Below, one piece after another: positions 61,728 to 64,000 of a stretch of DNA of 64,000 nucleotides. Made by a program: the position numbers and the translations under genes. Positions within the stretch are counted from its first letter, which is position 1. Each line of letters begins with the position of its first letter. This DNA is from Rotaria socialis. Taxonomy: Eukaryota; Rotifera; Eurotatoria; Philodinida; Philodinidae. The stretch spans positions 169,056 to 233,055 of the forward strand of contig CAJNYU010002044.1 of NCBI GenBank assembly GCA_905331475.1, in the 5' to 3' direction. The notes under the pieces were generated by a model. That model ran no database searches. It saw nothing but the letters and a program-made list of their open reading frames with translations, and had not been told where the DNA came from.

Positions 61728-61947
61728 ATGCGAAAAAAAAGAGATACATTCCTTATTATTTATTTGGCAATTCTTCTTCTTATTATTATTACTAATTCCA
61801 AGTGTCAGATTTAATTCTGTTTTTATGCTTGTAATGGGAAAAAATTCGTTTAGTTTGATCGTATCATCAGTGCGCATTTTGTTTTTACCTTGATCAATTT
61901 TCGACTCGATTATTTCTGTTTTTGTGCGTGAGCTTTTTTGTTATGAT

Positions 61948-62234
61948 CCCAGGTCGAACATTCCGGCCACCAGATCCCGTAGGATACTCCAGGGAATATG
62001 CGGGAAAGTCACCATATCCTACAGGAAAACACGGGAAATCGCTGGAACATGGAAGCAGTATTCCGGTCAAAAATACGGCCGGACTTTTCCGGCGAATTCC
62101 TGCCAAGTTCTGGTGCTTTCCGGCACGACTTGATCGGAAATCACCGGAAAAATTTCCAACCGGAATACTGCTTCCACAAAATCAACGGAACTACTCGGAA
62201 CCGGCCGTTTCCAGGCCGGACTGTTCGACCTGGG
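61948..62234 (+). mobile_element. CCGG-rich inverted-repeat element, copy 1
   Basis: The 287-base element starts CCCAGGTCGAACATTCCGGC and ends with the inverse of CCCAGGTCGAACAGTCCGGC, a near-perfect inverted repeat of about 21 bases. TTCCGG and CCGGAA recur throughout, making it GC-rich against the AT-rich flanks. The frames within have no protein character. A closely similar copy in the same orientation lies at 63252. No clear target-site duplication can be read (TGAT on the left, ATGC on the right). Confidence 0.75.
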
Positions 62235-62708
62235 ATGCTTTCTCTGATTGTTTGTCCGGTTCTAATTGATTTTCTTGTTTTTATTTCGAAATTATTATTA
62301 TATTTGTGCACATTATCAACTTAATAAGCACGTCTTTTCTTTTTGAAAACTTAGTGAGCCGAGAAAAAAAATATCTAATTTTTATATTAAAAACTAAACT
62401 AAAATAAACAGTGAATGCTATAAAATAAAATTTTAAATTATAATTAAAAAATGTACTCAACAATTGGCTGCAAATTTTTTTGTTGGAAACAGATAATCAA
62501 AATGGGTGATGTGTTGATGAAAACTCACTTGTTGAGGGACTGGGCGTTTTTATGATAAAATGATCGATGTGGGTTTCCTATTAATTCATACTCACATCCT
62601 CAAGCACAAAAAGCTGATGTAATATATATAGCGAGTATTGCATAGTAAACAATCAGTTAGACGTGATAAGCCATGCACTATAATAGTGAAACTCATTTAT
62701 AAGAAATA
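62235..62708. other. Spacer between element copy 1 and the MAPEG gene
   Basis: AT-rich sequence with no frame. It probably contains the 3' UTR of the minus-strand MAPEG gene at its right end. Confidence 0.35.
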
Positions 62709-63155
62709 TCATGGAAAAAAATGTGTTAACATAGCTCGAAAAAGCATGAAAAATAAAGCCAAACACGAAAACAAGTAACAATAAAATCTAGGCATAATAG
62801 CATTAAACGTACAGTGAATGCAACTATGTAACGTGCGAAATACAAGAAAAATCCAAGCAGCAATGACATGTGTACTATCAACTTGTTTCGTTATAAACAA
62901 ATAAATTGAAAGTGCATAAAACAATACAGGAATTTCAAATAAATTCTTTAGATTATCTGATGGATTCGATACAGCAGGAGGTGATATTCGTGCTAGTTCA
63001 CCAGGGCGCATAAGTTGTTCCGGTCGAATACTGATTGAATTAAGAAAATGGATACGTCGAATATACATGTATATCCAAACAACAATTGTCAATAGCATTG
63101 TAGCAAAAAATGGACCAAAAATCCTAAGTTGTTGTTTTGCTTCTACTCGTAGCAT
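62709..63155 (-). CDS. MAPEG-family membrane protein, intronless
   Basis: A single exon of 148 residues on the minus strand, from the ATG at 63155 to the TAA next to 62709. Four hydrophobic segments are visible: about 13-33 (FATMLLTIVVWIYMYI), 73-91 (IPVLFYALSIYLFI), 97-112 (VIAAWIFLVFRTLHS) and 125-145 (FYCYLFSCLALFFMLFRAML). Between them lies the family motif NLFEIPVLFYAL and RTLHSCIHCTFN, where the Asn, Glu and Arg correspond to residues that hold glutathione in MAPEG enzymes. The family includes microsomal glutathione transferases and leukotriene C4/PGE synthases, all in ER or nuclear-envelope membranes. This divergent branch lacks a firm substrate assignment, and similar single-exon proteins occur in bacteria and protists. 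It lies between two copies of a CCGG-rich element. Confidence 0.85.
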   Translation of the reverse strand: MLRVEAKQQLRIFGPFFATMLLTIVVWIYMYIRRIHFLNSISIRPEQLMRPGELARISPPAVSNPSDNLKNLFEIPVLFYALSIYLFITKQVDSTHVIAAWIFLVFRTLHSCIHCTFNAIMPRFYCYLFSCLALFFMLFRAMLTHFFP

Positions 63156-63251
63156 CGTTAGCGATGATTACTCAATTGTATCAAAGAAAAGAAGTAAACT
63201 TCTAAAATGCAAACAAACAAATGAAGAATATATAAATAAAATATGGCTGAG

Positions 63252-63548
63252 CCCAGGTCGAACATTCCGGCCACCGGATCCCGTAGGATACTCCAGGGAA
63301 TATGCGGGAAAGTCACCATATCCTGCAGGAAAGCCCGGAAAATCGCTGGAACATGGAAGCAGTATTCCGGTCAAAAATACGGGCGGACTTTTCCGGCGAA
63401 TTCCTGCCAAGCTCCGGTGCTTTCCGGCAGGAATTGATCGGAAATCACCGGAAAAAATCCGAAAAGTTTCCAACCAGATTACTGCATCCACAAAATCAAC
63501 GGAACTACCCAGAACCGGCCGTTTCCAGGCCGGACTGTTCGACCTGGG
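63252..63548 (+). mobile_element. CCGG-rich inverted-repeat element, copy 2
   Basis: A 297-base copy, same orientation and closely similar to 61948-62234, with a short extra piece (near 63462) and scattered substitutions. The ends CCCAGGTCGAACATTCCGGC and its near-inverse are intact. The element begins 96 bases upstream of the MAPEG start codon, so it may overlap that gene's promoter. Confidence 0.75.
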
Positions 63549-64000
63549 AGGTAAGCTACATACAATTCGTAAATACACGAGCGCTATCACCAACATGAAT
63601 TATGTTGACACTGCTACCAGTGTATGTAGAAATTGTATGTAGCTCAGCGTTTTTAACAGAAATCTAAAACACAGTACATTTAGGTACTTTGCTTCTATTG
63701 GCAAAGTGTTAGGTGATACTTTGTGATGAACAATAAAGTACCAAAAGTGACAACAGGAAGAAACTTAAGAAAAACAAAGAAAAAAACATATGCTATTGAC
63801 CATTTTTAATTAATAAAATGTTTCGATACAAAAAAAATATACAAAAGACTTGTAGATAAAAGATAAAAGATAAAATACACCCATGTCGCTCATTTTTTCT
63901 AGGCTGCGTCGTAGATACGCGCAGTGGTTGATTTACAGCATAACTACGCATAAATGCGGCGTAGTGTGCGCAGTTGCTATTGACACTAATCTCTGCGCTC
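63549..64000. other. Right edge of the window
   Basis: AT-rich up to about 63890. It then becomes GC-richer with repeated CGTAG/CTACG and GCGCAG words (for example CTACGC at 63947 against GCGTAG at 63958), which can form short hairpins. This may be the start of another repeat cut off by the window end. No gene is seen. Confidence 0.35.

Noticed and set aside
61922..62324. Overlapping frames of 69-115 codons in the CCGG-rich element
   Set aside because: The same readings recur in copy 2 on both strands; they are by-products of the high GC content and lack of stops.
63067..63642. 191-codon frame running through element copy 2
   Set aside because: It is antisense to the MAPEG start region and then follows the repeat; nothing protein-like is conserved.

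Overview
The window reads as nuclear DNA of a small-genome animal. It is AT-rich, most genes have many short introns (often about 50-70 bases, GT...AG), and the recognisable products are metazoan: a GH18 chitinase, CENP-X, CFP1/CXXC1, EFCAB14, LITAF, SRP19, a neurobeachin-like BEACH protein and a MAPEG protein. Three genes have a polypyrimidine-AG acceptor directly against the ATG, which suggests spliced-leader trans-splicing. A G-rich element carries several TGTGGG words, the known bdelloid telomere unit. With the TIR and multi-ubiquitin-like genes this makes a bdelloid rotifer (Rotaria/Adineta type) my best guess, but that is inference.

Layout. 0.2-6.5 kb is a tight same-strand cluster: chitinase, CENP-X (154 bp later) and a CFP1 homologue (71 bp later) that keeps the PHD finger and the conserved C-terminal half but has no visible CXXC finger. 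9.1-15.8 kb holds three minus-strand genes: an unrecognised small acidic-tailed protein, a two-RRM coiled-coil protein, and an EFCAB14-like type II membrane protein without EF-hands. 17.4-20.5 kb is a protein with three ubiquitin-like domains and a cysteine cluster. 25.0-25.5 kb is a LITAF-domain protein. 31.7-32.4 kb is an unknown protein with a 38-residue tandem repeat. 32.9-33.8 kb is a TTAA-flanked foldback element. 36.2-38.3 kb carries a TIR-domain gene followed 45 bp later, in the same frame behind one TAG, by a glutamine-rich coiled-coil protein with a C-terminal membrane anchor.

40.1-47.6 kb is a diverged local duplication. One copy holds an intact gene for a small Ig-like, apparently GPI-anchored protein; the other holds its decayed copy and runs into SRP19. 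Between the copies lie an (AC)n tract and a G-rich terminal-inverted-repeat element. 48.3-61.7 kb is one large 17-exon gene for a neurobeachin-like (NBEAL1/2-type) protein of about 2544 residues. 61.9-63.5 kb has two related CCGG-rich inverted-repeat elements in the same orientation on either side of an intronless MAPEG gene.

The most unusual region is 36.2-38.3 kb: a TIR domain, a coiled coil and a membrane tail lie in one reading frame interrupted by two TAG codons. This could be two genes with alternative splicing, a regulated readthrough, or a decaying fusion. Long stretches (6.5-9.1, 20.5-25.0, 25.5-31.7, 33.8-36.2 and 38.3-40.1 kb) show no gene I can defend. All exon joins were made by eye from splice sites and reading-frame continuity; no search was run.
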